Assembly: GCA_965222655.1 (NCBI GenBank) | Contig: CBDCUP010000022.1 | Location: 992,001-1,056,000, forward strand | Reading direction: 5' to 3' | Source: CAUZIZ01 sp965222655 | Lineage (GTDB): Bacteria; Acidobacteriota; UBA6911; RPQK01; JAJDTT01 | DNA length: 64,000 nt | Shown here: piece by piece, positions 43,414 to 52,360 of the stretch | Layout of the letters: each line of letters starts with the position of its first letter | How positions within the stretch are numbered: position 1 is the stretch's first letter | Translations under genes and position numbers: made by a program | Notes under the pieces: model-generated | What the model was told of the DNA's origin: nothing | The model's database searches: none | Seen by the model: only the letters and a program-made list of their open reading frames with translations

Positions 43414-44148
43414 TCACTCATCGTCGTCATCATCATCGTCGTCATCACCCGAGGCGTCGGGTGCCGCAAAACTAGCCACCTGTGGGTCGTAGCAGGGAAA
43501 CAGCTGAAACTCCATCTCCGGATCCATGGGATGATCGACCGGGCCCGGAGGGTTGGTGCAAGTGCCCCCCAGCGTCCCCACCTGTCGGTAGAGCACTCTT
43601 GGGTCGTCGTTGGGTGCACCATGGGTCTTCAAAATGTAGTTGATCTGGGCCCCGAGCGGATTCAGGAGCCCGCAACCAGCCAACATCCTGGGATCGACGA
43701 AGGGCACTGCGGGACAGGGAGGGCCGGGAGTTTCACCCACTGGCAGGGAGGCTTCGAAATAGGCGACCCCGTCCTCGTCCACGATGCTTCCTGCAGCCCA
43801 GAAGACCGAGTAGCCCACCGCAGGGTTGAAGACGTCTTCCGGGAAGTTGCACTCATCTATACAGTTCTCCGGGAAGTTGTAGACCTCCCACCAGTTGGTG
43901 TATGCCCCGGGCGGGAGGTCTTGAGTGCGTACTGTGACCGAAACCGAGCTGGTGGTTCGGACGATCCGAGCCTTCGATCCCGGAATCTCTGCCGGGTTTA
44001 GAATGAAAGTGTCTTGTGTGTCCTGGAATTCCTGGAGCTTGACCTTCTGCTTGATCGGCTTATTCGAGCCGGCTTGAAGCTCGACTGCGGAAAGCAGTAC
44101 CCCAGCTGTCAGTGCACAGGCGATCAACGTTCCCGTTTTCTCTACCAT
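43414..44148 (-). CDS. Secreted hypothetical protein with poly-Asp tail
   Basis: 244 residues from ATG 44148 (GAGGAGG upstream) with signal peptide MVEKTGTLIACALTAGVLLSA. The body contains several Cys (CIDECNFPED, CPAVPF, GCGLLNP, GGTCTNPP, FPCYD) and no known motif; the C-terminus is a run of nine Asp then Glu, encoded by a GAT/GAC microsatellite at 43414-43447. Similar exported proteins with uniform AYTNWWEVYNFPENC-type segments appear in environmental genomes. Function unknown. Confidence 0.7.
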   Translation of the reverse strand: MVEKTGTLIACALTAGVLLSAVELQAGSNKPIKQKVKLQEFQDTQDTFILNPAEIPGSKARIVRTTSSVSVTVRTQDLPPGAYTNWWEVYNFPENCIDECNFPEDVFNPAVGYSVFWAAGSIVDEDGVAYFEASLPVGETPGPPCPAVPFVDPRMLAGCGLLNPLGAQINYILKTHGAPNDDPRVLYRQVGTLGGTCTNPPGPVDHPMDPEMEFQLFPCYDPQVASFAAPDASGDDDDDDDDDE

Positions 44149-44483
44149 TCTCACTTGGACCTCCTCGGTTGAGAGTTTCTCTTGGGGGCAGGCTCGGGAC
44201 AGTAGTCCGACCCGATGTCCGCTGTATAAGCACCAGAACCCTGTAGAGCTTGCGGATTGCTCTGCAAGGGTTGTGCCAAAGACCACGCCGAGGGTCCTCC
44301 AACCGGCAGAGGGACCGTAACTAACTGAGTTAGCGGGATTAAGCGACCAAGAAGCTACCGTCCTCGCGACCACGGCAGCGGACGTAGCAGCTCATTCGCC
44401 TATCTCTTGGGATAGTCAACCCCAGCCTGGCGGATAGCCACGCGAAGCCGGCTTGAAGGACTCCTTGTCGAGATCCGTCTCCA
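44149..44483. other. Intergenic, only a short palindrome
   Basis: Between the secreted protein and kinase 2 lie 684 bp with no ORF that I support. CTAACTGAGTTAG (44323-44335) is a small palindrome; otherwise nothing until the operator-like pair at 44484. Confidence 0.4.
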
Positions 44484-44520
44484 CTATCCAGATAGATAGT
44501 TCTGCTATCCGAACGGATAG
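44484..44520. promoter_or_regulatory. Double palindrome operator candidate, site A
   Basis: CTATCCAGATAGATAG (44484-44499), linker TTCTG, CTATCCGAACGGATAG (44505-44520). The second is a perfect palindrome of type CTATCC-N4-GGATAG, the first has one mismatch; centres are 21 bp apart, two turns of the helix. A related pair is at 54299-54335. The site is 313 nt before kinase 2 and 336 nt before the divergent secreted gene. Confidence 0.55.
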
Positions 44521-44832
44521 GGCGCTTCTCTCCTGCTAAGAAGCAACTGGCCGCCTTTCACCTGGCGGCTTCTTCCGCGAAGTCAATGAGTTGCAGCCGA
44601 TTCCCCACTGTCCTGGAAGCCCTTTCGGATTTCTGGAGCGCCAGTTGCAACTAGTCGCGAAAGAGGAGAGTATTAGGTGTTCAACTCTATCCTGACGAGC
44701 CACCGCAGCAGTTGTCCCTCTGACTAGTTGTGGCCTGAAACCAGGGGTGTAACACGGTATTTTTGCGATACGAGTACTGAGTCAGGGGCTCTGCAGAAGA
44801 CCCTGACTCCAATCGAAATCTGGAGGCCTTCC

Positions 44833-47565
44833 GTGCTAGGACAAACCGTCAATCACTACAAGATTACGAAGAAGATCGGCGAGGGTGGGATGGGCGCCGT
44901 CTATCAGGCTACCGATACCCGCTTGGGTCGAGAGGTTGCGCTGAAGATCCTGCCGGAGAAATTCGTCCAGGATCGCCAGAGAATGGGTCGATTTCAGCGG
45001 GAGGCCGAGGTTTTGGCGTCGCTCAATCATCCCCACATCAGCACCATCCACGGGCTGGAGGAGTCAGGCGAAGTCCGGGCATTGGTTCTGGAACTTGTGG
45101 AAGGCCCGACTCTCGGTGAAAGGATAGCCCAGGGTCCGATTCCCGTTGAGGAAGCGCTCCCCATGGCTCTGGAGATGGCCCAAGCCCTGGAAGCGGCACA
45201 CGAGAAGGGCATCATTCACCGAGATCTGAAACCGGCCAACGTGAAGATCACGCCCGAGGGAGCGGTGAAGGTCCTGGACTTCGGCCTCGCCAAAGCGATG
45301 GAGGGGGAGCTGTCACGGAAGGAGTTGGCCAACTCTCCCACCCTGACGATGGAGGCCACCCAGGAGGGCATCATCCTCGGAACGGCAGCCTATATGAGTC
45401 CCGAACAGGCGCGGGGCCAGGCAGTGGACAAGCGGTCGGACATCTGGGCATTTGGCCTGGTGTTCTTCGAAATGTTGACCGGTAAGGGGATGTATACGGG
45501 CAGAAGCCTCACCGAGACCCTCGCCGCAGTGATCCACGAGGAACCGAACCTGGATGCGCTTCCCCAGGACACCCCCCTTAAGATCAGGGACCTCTTAGAG
45601 CGTTGTCTCAGGAAAGACCCTAAGCTGAGGATACGGGATCTGGGTGAAGCTCGCATCACGATTCACGAGTGCGTCACCCAGCCCGATGAGCCGCAGGTCG
45701 TGGAACGTCCCCGAGAAACCCCTCTGTGGGCACGTCTGCTGCCGGTGGCGGTGGCGGTCGCGTTGGCCGCGGTAGTATATTTCTGGCCGGCTCCGCCGGA
45801 TGACAGCGAAAAGAAGATAGCGCGCTTCGAGATCCCGACAGCAGACGCCGAGGTCCTCGACCACCAGTTTCGCCGTGGGGTCGATCTTTCGCTGGACGGA
45901 AAACAGCTGGCGTTCGTCGCAGCTCCCCCAGGGGACCCTTCCAAGAGGAAGGTCTATGTCCACTCCTTGGAGAGAGGGCAGACGACGCCCCTCTTCGACG
46001 CCGGAAACGCTACTCTTCCTTTCTTTTCCCACGATGCCAAGTGGCTGGGTGTCTGGTCTTCGACCGACCGAAAACTGAAGAAATACCCTCTTGAAGGAGG
46101 CACCCCCACGACAATCTGTGATGCCGAGCTGCCCTTCGGGGCGAGTTGGGCCTCGGACGATACCATCGTGTTCGCTCCGGATCAGGAGAGCGCACTCTGG
46201 CGGGTGTCGGCCTCGGGAGGAGAACCGACGGCGATCACAGAGCTGGATCGGGAAGCTGGAGAAGTGAGCCATCGGCTTCCCCACGTGCTCCCGGGCGCAG
46301 AGGCGGTGCTCTTCACGGTGATGCGTTTTCAAACCGACACTACCGGTTGGAGCCGATCGCAAATCGCGGTCCAGTCGCTAGGCCAGGAGAAAAGGATCTT
46401 GATAGAGGGGGGCTCAGATGCCCGATATGTGCCCACCGGAAACCTCGGACATCTGGTCTACGCCCTGGAAGGGACTCTGATGGCAGCTCCCTTCGATCTC
46501 CAGAAGCTGGAGCTGAGTGGCCCCATCGTGCCGATCCAGGAGAATGTCAGTCATGCGATCTACTCGGGCGTGTCAGGCCAGGAAACCGGTGCCGGTCAGT
46601 TTGCCTTTTCCAATTCGGGGACGCTCGCCTACATCAGCGGCTCGCTCTTCCCCGAGGCCAAGCGGCAGCTGGTTCGGGTCGACCGTAAGGGAGTAGAAGA
46701 ACCCATCAACCTCGAACCCGCCAAGTACGTCTCGGTCCGGCGCTCTCCGGATGGCGACCGCCTCCTTCTGGACACCCTCTACAAGAGCTCCAGCATCTGG
46801 ACGTTCGATCTGGCCCGGGGAGCAAGGGCGCTACAGACCTTCGAAGGCGACAACATGTGGCCCATCTGGTCGGCGGACGGCACCCGTGTGACATTTGCCT
46901 CGGAAACAGAGGGGCAGCGCATGCTTTTCTGGAAACAGGTCGACTCAGGAGGCGATGCCGAGCGTTTGACTTACGGAGATCGGCCCCAGGTTCCAGGCTC
47001 CTGGTCCCCAAAAGGAAAAAGACTTGCCTTCGTGCAGCTGGACGCGGCTGCAGGCAGCGATATCTGGACGCTGTCGAGCGACAACCCGGATTCTGCAGGG
47101 GTTTTCCTCGAATCGCGTTTTGAGCTATCACAACCCGAGTTCTCTCATGACGGCCGATGGTTGGCCTACGTCTCGACAGAGTCCGGTGGACACCAGGTCT
47201 ACCTTCAGGCCTATCCGGGACCTGGGAGAAAGCGACAGATTTCGACCCGGGGAGGCTTCTCTCCGGCGTGGTCAGCCAGCGGGCGCGAACTGTTCTATCG
47301 CTACGACAGGAAGCTTTGGGCAGTCGAGATCGGCGAGGACGGTCGTCCGGGCAATCCAGAACCGCTCTTTGAAGGACCCTACCTCTCCAATGTGCAGTTC
47401 CGATCCTACGATGTGCGTCCGGACGGGCAGCGTTTTCTGATGATCCGAGAGGATGAAGCAGAAATCGACCGCACTCTTCAGGCCGCCTACTACGGAAACA
47501 AGGTACGCGTTGTCCTCAACTGGTTCGAGGAACTGGAGGAACTGGTGCCGACCACAGGGAACTGA
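44833..47565 (+). CDS. Ser/Thr protein kinase with TolB/PD40 propeller, kinase 2
   Basis: 910 residues from GTG 44833, with GGAGG 6 nt upstream and the same LGQTVNHYKI start as its paralogs; the longer frame from 44728 has no such support. Intact catalytic motifs: GEGGMG, VALKIL, HRDLKPANVKIT, VLDFGLAKAM, GTAAYMSPEQARG. Membrane helix at about residues 307-322 (LPVAVAVALAAVVYFW), then a full propeller (FSHDAKWLGVWS, ASDDTIVFAPDQ, WSADGTRVTFAS, WSPKGKRLAFVQL, FSHDGRWLAYVS, VRPDGQRFLMIR). Its stop overlaps the ATG of the transporter gene, suggesting co-translation. Confidence 0.93.
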   Translation: MLGQTVNHYKITKKIGEGGMGAVYQATDTRLGREVALKILPEKFVQDRQRMGRFQREAEVLASLNHPHISTIHGLEESGEVRALVLELVEGPTLGERIAQGPIPVEEALPMALEMAQALEAAHEKGIIHRDLKPANVKITPEGAVKVLDFGLAKAMEGELSRKELANSPTLTMEATQEGIILGTAAYMSPEQARGQAVDKRSDIWAFGLVFFEMLTGKGMYTGRSLTETLAAVIHEEPNLDALPQDTPLKIRDLLERCLRKDPKLRIRDLGEARITIHECVTQPDEPQVVERPRETPLWARLLPVAVAVALAAVVYFWPAPPDDSEKKIARFEIPTADAEVLDHQFRRGVDLSLDGKQLAFVAAPPGDPSKRKVYVHSLERGQTTPLFDAGNATLPFFSHDAKWLGVWSSTDRKLKKYPLEGGTPTTICDAELPFGASWASDDTIVFAPDQESALWRVSASGGEPTAITELDREAGEVSHRLPHVLPGAEAVLFTVMRFQTDTTGWSRSQIAVQSLGQEKRILIEGGSDARYVPTGNLGHLVYALEGTLMAAPFDLQKLELSGPIVPIQENVSHAIYSGVSGQETGAGQFAFSNSGTLAYISGSLFPEAKRQLVRVDRKGVEEPINLEPAKYVSVRRSPDGDRLLLDTLYKSSSIWTFDLARGARALQTFEGDNMWPIWSADGTRVTFASETEGQRMLFWKQVDSGGDAERLTYGDRPQVPGSWSPKGKRLAFVQLDAAAGSDIWTLSSDNPDSAGVFLESRFELSQPEFSHDGRWLAYVSTESGGHQVYLQAYPGPGRKRQISTRGGFSPAWSASGRELFYRYDRKLWAVEIGEDGRPGNPEPLFEGPYLSNVQFRSYDVRPDGQRFLMIREDEAEIDRTLQAAYYGNKVRVVLNWFEELEELVPTTGN

Positions 47566-48907
47566 TGTCACCTGCTGCAGCGACCCTGAATAGCAGAAAG
47601 GACTGGCTTGACCGAGCACTGTCTCTGTTCACTGAAGTAAGGGCAGGTGAGAGCATCTCGGCCTCTTGCTGGCCCTGAACATATTTGTCTTGCTGGCCTC
47701 TTACTACCTTCTGAAGACCGTGCGGGATACGCTCATCCTGACCCAGGGAGGAGCCGAGATAAAAAGCTACTCCTCGGCACTCATGGCTCTGCTGCTGCTG
47801 CTGCTGCTGTTGGTGGTGCCAGCCTACGGAGCCTTCGCGGCCAGGGTCAACCGGAATCGGCTCCTGACCGGGGTCACGTTGTTTCTGATCTCCAATCTCC
47901 TGGTTTTCTACGTCCTGGGCCTCGCCGGTTTTCGGGTGGGGGTTCCCTTCTACCTCTGGGCCGGAATCTTCAACGTCTTCATCACCGCACAGTTTTGGTC
48001 GTTTGCCAACGACGTCTACACAGAGGAGCAGGGAAAACGTCTGTTCCCCCTGGTTGGAGTCGGAGCCTCCCTGGGCGCTCTCCTGGGAGCCCTGATGGCC
48101 AAGAGTGCCTTCGGCGCCTTCAACCCGGAAACCGCGCCCTACTCACTCATGTTGATAGCGTCAGTCGGCCTCGGGGTTGCAATCTTGATCACGCGTAGCG
48201 TCAACCGTCGCGAGCGGTCAACCTCAACCGCCGAAAAGGCCTCAAGGGCAGAAAAGCCGTTGGGAAAGGAGGGTGGGTTCAAGCTGGTGTTCACCCAGCG
48301 CTATCTCTTCCTGATCGCCGTACTCATCATGCTTTTGAACCTGGTCAACACCACCGGCGTCTACCTGCTCGACAAGGTTGTGACCACGCAGTTTGGGCTA
48401 GAAACGGCTAGCGAGGCCCAACTACAGGCGATGATCGGAAGCTTCTGGGCTGACTTCTATTCCTGGCAAAACCTGATTGCCCTCCTGCTTCAGTTGTTTC
48501 TGGTTTCCCGCGTTTTCAAGTACATCGGGATTCGGGGAGCCCTCTTTATTCTGCCGTGTATTGCCCTGGGCAGCTACAGCCTATTCATCGCGGTGCCGAT
48601 TTTGAGCGTCATCAGAATTGCGAAGCTGCTCGAGAACAGCACTGACTACTCCATTCAAAACACCGCCCGTCATGCACTCTTCCTGCCAACCAGCCGAGAG
48701 GCCAAATACAAGGCCAAGGCCGTAATCGACATGTTCTTCTGGCGCTTCGGGGACATGCTGCAGGCCGGAGTTGTCTTCGTCGGAGTCCAGCTGGCCTTCG
48801 CCGTCCAACACTTCGCGGTGGTGAATGTGATCTTCGTCCTGATCTGGTTCGGCGTAGCAGCGGCGATTGCGCGTGAGCACAGGAAGTTGAGCAGCGAGAC
48901 GGTCTGA
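47565..48907 (+). pseudogene. NTP/NDP exchange transporter (Npt/Tlc-like), frameshifted near N-terminus
   Basis: ADP/ATP-carrier-like protein of plastid/chlamydial type: about ten to twelve helices, ASYYLLKTVRDTLILTQGGAE, FYLWAGIFNVFITAQFWSFANDVYTEEQGKRLFPLVGVGASLGALLGAL, LENSTDYSIQNTARHALFLPTSREAKYKAKAVIDMFFWRFGD. The natural start is the ATG at 47565 (overlapping the kinase 2 stop), giving MSPAAATLNSRKDWLDRALSLFTEVRAGESISA; a one-base deletion at about 47650-47662 then puts the remaining 410 residues in the -1 frame. A TTG at 47666 could start a product lacking about 33 residues. Real lesion or sequencing error not decidable. Confidence 0.75.
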
Positions 48908-49185
48908 ATAGTGAGGAGTGGAACGGCGGCAGCCAACAATGCCGTGAACGGGTGAACTGCCGCTAGCATGAATCCAAGTCCGCCAGAGCCGCGAACGACT
49001 TGACCCGTTGGCAGTGGGAGACCAGGTTCCGAGGAGAGCGCGGACAACAGCACAATCTCGGTGGTCCCCACCCCCTCAATCGTGCCTCAGGCTCCATTCG
49101 GCTGGTGTCACCAATTCGTCTCGAGGAACTCGTCTACTCCAACTCCTCTGGACTCCCTGAACGCTTCGATGTCCTGGTCAACGCC
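48908..49185. other. Intergenic, nothing recognised
   Basis: 278 bp between the transporter and the convergent VapBC module 3. Confidence 0.4.
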
Positions 49186-49590
49186 CTATCCATGCCCAAA
49201 CCAGTCTTCCAGATTCAGTCCCTTCACCCGGCCAAATTCCTGAGTGTTGTGTGTCACCAGGGTGGCACTGTGAGCATGGGCGGTAGCGGCGATCAGGATA
49301 TCCAGAGGTCCGATCGGAGGCCCTTTGTTCTCCAACCAGGCACGGATGGCGGCAGCAGCGCGAGCTTCGGCTTTGCCGAAATTCAGAACCGGGACGATTT
49401 CAACGAATTCATCGAGTTGTTTCCGCCGCCGCCTGGCGTCCTTCGACTTGGCGATCCCAACCTCCAACTGGTAGAGGACGATCGCTGGAATGGCGATTTG
49501 CTCGGGTGGGGAACTCAACAGACGTTGCGCGACATCTCCCATGCCTTTGAAGAAGTAGATCAGGGTATTGGTGTCGAGAACGTACCTCAG
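49186..49590 (-). CDS. vapC: PIN-domain toxin VapC of module 3, CTG start
   Basis: 134 residues when read from CTG at 49590, giving (M)RYVLDTNTLIYFFKG, the normal VapC beginning with the first catalytic Asp; an ATG at 49542 would remove it. The CTG overlaps the antitoxin stop as CTGA, exactly where ATGA is usual, with GGGAG upstream. Other acidic residues: LYQLEVGIAKS (Glu), GPLDILIAATA (Asp), VTHNTQEFGRV. Either CTG is used or the gene lost its ATG. Confidence 0.82.
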   Translation of the reverse strand: MRYVLDTNTLIYFFKGMGDVAQRLLSSPPEQIAIPAIVLYQLEVGIAKSKDARRRRKQLDEFVEIVPVLNFGKAEARAAAAIRAWLENKGPPIGPLDILIAATAHAHSATLVTHNTQEFGRVKGLNLEDWFGHG

Positions 49591-49817
49591 AGCGTCTCCC
49601 TGGCGAGATCGGAATCCCCCCTTGACCTGACCTCCTCGGCGGTCTGTAAGTCGGGCCAGGCGCCGGCCATCGCTTTGACACTCTCAGGCCACTCATCTCT
49701 GGTCTTCTCTCGGATGAGTTCCGAAATCCATTTACTCAGGGACAGGCCGGCTTTGGCAGCCGCAGCCCTCATTCGCTTCTCTGTGGCTCGATCGACATAG
49801 ATTGTCACTTGCGCCAT
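49587..49817 (-). CDS. vapB: Antitoxin of VapBC module 3
   Basis: 76 residues: ribbon-helix-helix MAQVTIYVDRATEKRMRAAAAKAGLSLSKWISELIREKTRDEWPESV, then an acidic tail. Unlike the other modules it has a good Shine-Dalgarno (CTGGAGGGTGATT before the ATG), so it is not leaderless. Overlaps vapC3 by 4 nt. Confidence 0.85.
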   Translation of the reverse strand: MAQVTIYVDRATEKRMRAAAAKAGLSLSKWISELIREKTRDEWPESVKAMAGAWPDLQTAEEVRSRGDSDLARETL

Positions 49818-49899
49818 GAATCACCCTCCAGGAACATATATGTGGAACTATACTTTAGGAGAGGATTGAGAAGCAACATCAACCGGATCGATGTGGAAC

Positions 49900-49928
49900 T
49901 TGATTTAGTCAACCACTTAGTCTAATTT
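49900..49928 (+). promoter_or_regulatory. Promoter of TA module 4 (leaderless geometry)
   Basis: TTGATT (49900-49905), 17 bp, TAATTT (49923-49928), 6 nt, ATG at 49935. No Shine-Dalgarno. Confidence 0.5.
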
Positions 49929-49934
49929 GTTCGC

Positions 49935-50165
49935 ATGGCCCTGGTTGGGATACACGAAGCCAAGACGCACTTGTCGCAGTTGCTGCGCCGGGTCGCTACG
50001 GGTGAAGAGATCGTCATTGCTAAGGGTGGAAAGCCTGTGGCCCGTCTGGTTCCGTTGGCGCGCCCTCCGGTTCGGGAGCTGGGCCTCGACAAAGGGTTCT
50101 TCGAGGTGCCTGAGGACTTCAATCAGCCTCTCCCTGAAGAACTCCTGGAGGGGTTTGGGTTGTGA
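49935..50165 (+). CDS. Phd/YefM-family antitoxin of module 4
   Basis: 76 residues: MALVGIHEAKTHLSQLLRRVATGEEIVIAKGGKPVARLVPL is the Phd/YefM DNA-binding and dimerisation fold, followed by a C-terminal toxin-binding tail (LGLDKGFFEVPEDFNQPLPEELLEGFGL). Overlaps the PIN toxin by 4 nt (GTGA). A decayed copy of this kind is at 54423-54537. Confidence 0.9.
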   Translation: MALVGIHEAKTHLSQLLRRVATGEEIVIAKGGKPVARLVPLARPPVRELGLDKGFFEVPEDFNQPLPEELLEGFGL

Positions 50166-50554
50166 AGGTTCTGCTGGACACTCAAGTCTGGCTCTGGATG
50201 CAGGTCTCACCCGAACGATTCTCCGCCAGCTCGCTGACGCTCCTTTCAGAACCTGAAAACCAGCTCCTTCTCTCCGCCGCAAGCTCCTGGGAAATTGCAA
50301 TCAAGTATGCTCTGGGAAGACTTCCACTGCCGCAGTCTCCGCAAGAGTATGTACCGCGGCGCATGCGAAGCAGCGGTGTCGGCGCGCTGCCGATTCAGCA
50401 TCTACATGCCCTGCAGGTGGCGTCACTGCCGTCCCATCACAAGGATCCTTTCGATCGTCTCATCATCGCCCAGGCTCAGACCGAGCGCATCCCGGTCATG
50501 ACGGCGGACAGGCAGTTCAATCAGTACGATGTACAGTTGCTGTGGGCCAACTGA
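50162..50554 (+). CDS. vapC: PIN-domain toxin of module 4
   Basis: 130 residues with GTG start: KVLLDTQVWLWMQVSPERFS (Asp6), SAASSWEIAIKYALGRL (Glu), HHKDPFDRLIIAQAQ (Asp) and MTADRQFNQYDVQLL (Asp), the pattern of the PIN toxins that pair with Phd-type antitoxins. Complete. Confidence 0.92.
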   Translation: MKVLLDTQVWLWMQVSPERFSASSLTLLSEPENQLLLSAASSWEIAIKYALGRLPLPQSPQEYVPRRMRSSGVGALPIQHLHALQVASLPSHHKDPFDRLIIAQAQTERIPVMTADRQFNQYDVQLLWAN

Positions 50555-50582
50555 ACGGTCGGTGTGCGATCCGCCCGTGATG

Positions 50583-50612
50583 TTGCTATTCCTCAAGGCC
50601 TGGATCTAGTAT
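50583..50612 (+). promoter_or_regulatory. Promoter of kinase gene 3
   Basis: TTGCTA (50583-50588), 18 bp, TAGTAT (50607-50612), 38 nt before the CTG start, matching the kinase 4 upstream region (GGATCTAGTATG and ATTCTGGAGG shared). Confidence 0.55.
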
Positions 50613-50650
50613 GGCCGCGGTAGCACTTCACGGGATTCTGGAGGTTTGCA

Positions 50651-52360
50651 CTGCTAGGCCAGACAATCAGTCACTACAAGATCACCGCCAAACTCGGCGA
50701 AGGCGGAATGGGTGCTGTGTACCGTGCCACCGATACTGAGCTGGGTCGAGAGGTGGCACTCAAGATCCTGCCGGAGAGGTTTGCCCAGGATCGACAGATG
50801 CTGGCCCGATTTCAGCGCGAAGCGGAGCTGCTGGCGTCGCTCAATCATCCCCACATAAGCATCATCCACGGCCTGGAGGAATCGGGCGAGCTGCGGGCAC
50901 TGGTCCTGGAGCTGGTGGAGGGCCCTACGCTGGCAGAGCGGATCGCCCAGGACCCGATCCCGGTGGAGGAGGCCCTCCAGTTGGCCCTGGAGATTGCTCA
51001 GGCCCTGGAAGCAGCCCATGAGAACGGCATCATCCACCGGGACCTGAAGCCGGCGAACGTCAAGATCACCTCTGAGGGGACGGTCAAGGTCCTGGACTTC
51101 GGCCTTGCCAAGGTGACCGAGTTCTCACAACAGGCGTCGGATTCTCTCACGGTGGCCCCGGACGCCACCCAACAGGGGACGGCCCTGGGGACGGCTGCCT
51201 ACATGAGTCCGGAACAGGCGCGCGGACAGGCGCTGGATAAGAGAACGGACATCTGGTCTTTCGGTCTGGTGTTGTTCGAGATGTTTACCGGCAAAGGCAT
51301 GTACGCGGGAAAGAGTCTCACCGAAACCCTTGCCGCGGTGATTCACGAGGATCCAAGCTTGGAGGAGTTGCCTCCGGAGACTCCCCGCACCATCAGGCAA
51401 CTACTTGAGCGATGTCTGCGTAAGGACCCTCGGATACGTCTCCGGGACATGGGGGACGCCCGGATCGCGATTGCTGAATGGCTCAGCGGTACCATCGAAG
51501 AGGAGCCGCTTCCTGCGCCTCTGCCAAGGTCGCGGTGGAAACGTCTGGCTCCCTGGGCGGTAGTACCGCTCTTGATGGTCCTGGCATCGCTGATCCGAGG
51601 CTGGTTGGCCCCGATTCCGGAGGCTCCGATCTCGCACTGGGAGATGCCAGCGGACGGACAGATACTCGCCCACCAGTTTCGCACCGGACTAGCGTTCTCC
51701 CCTGACGGTTCACGCCTGGCGTTTGTGGCTTCCCGTGGTCCCAACCAGCAGACCATCTACATTCGGTCCCTGGATCGATGGGATGCAGATCGTCTGTCCG
51801 ACGACATCATGTGGATGCCCTTTTTCTCGCCGGACGGAGCCTGGCTGGGGGCCGTGTCACCGGCCGCCGACGGTTCGGGGACCAAGCTCAAGAAGTATCC
51901 CCTCGCGGGAGGACAGCCCACAACGATCTGCGATTGCCTGCAGGCATTCGGTGCTACTTGGGCCTCGGACGACACCATAGTGTTCACCTGTGAATTGAGT
52001 GGTCCTTTGTGGCGAGTCTCCGCCCAGGGAGGGGAGCCGGAGCAGCTCACCGAGCTGGAGGAAACAGCAGGAGAGGTAAGCCATCGACTTCCCCATGCGA
52101 TTCCTAACGTCAGTGCGGTGCTTTTCACGATACTTCGAGAGAATTACACCAACCCGAATTCGAGCAACGGGGTGATCGCCGTTCAGTCGCTGGAGACGGG
52201 CGAACGGAAAGTTCTGATAGAGGGAGGTCTGGATGCCCGCTACGTCCGATCGGGGCATCTGGTTTTTGCCCGTGAAGGGACATTGTGGGCGGCGCCGTTC
52301 GACCTCGCCGGCCTGGCGGTGACTGGCCCTGAGACGGGATTCCGCTCGGCGTCATCGTAG
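50651..52360 (+). CDS. Ser/Thr protein kinase, kinase 3, truncated propeller
   Basis: 569 residues from CTG 50651: GGAGG is 6 nt upstream, an in-frame TAG lies a few codons earlier, and no ATG/GTG/TTG lies between, so CTG is the only near-cognate start that gives the conserved LGQTISHYKI. Kinase domain complete (GEGGMG, VALKIL, HRDLKPANVKIT, DFGLAKV, GTAAYMSPEQ); helix at about 300. The propeller stops after APFDLAGLAVTG, about 340 residues short of kinase 1, and the last residues come from antisense of the TonB receptor gene. Loss of half the sensor domain may abolish regulation. Confidence 0.85.
   Translation: MLGQTISHYKITAKLGEGGMGAVYRATDTELGREVALKILPERFAQDRQMLARFQREAELLASLNHPHISIIHGLEESGELRALVLELVEGPTLAERIAQDPIPVEEALQLALEIAQALEAAHENGIIHRDLKPANVKITSEGTVKVLDFGLAKVTEFSQQASDSLTVAPDATQQGTALGTAAYMSPEQARGQALDKRTDIWSFGLVLFEMFTGKGMYAGKSLTETLAAVIHEDPSLEELPPETPRTIRQLLERCLRKDPRIRLRDMGDARIAIAEWLSGTIEEEPLPAPLPRSRWKRLAPWAVVPLLMVLASLIRGWLAPIPEAPISHWEMPADGQILAHQFRTGLAFSPDGSRLAFVASRGPNQQTIYIRSLDRWDADRLSDDIMWMPFFSPDGAWLGAVSPAADGSGTKLKKYPLAGGQPTTICDCLQAFGATWASDDTIVFTCELSGPLWRVSAQGGEPEQLTELEETAGEVSHRLPHAIPNVSAVLFTILRENYTNPNSSNGVIAVQSLETGERKVLIEGGLDARYVRSGHLVFAREGTLWAAPFDLAGLAVTGPETGFRSASS

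Noticed and set aside
49186..49542. VapC starting at the ATG at 49542
   Set aside because: This would delete RYVLDTNTLIYF including the first catalytic Asp; the CTG at 49590 fits homology better.
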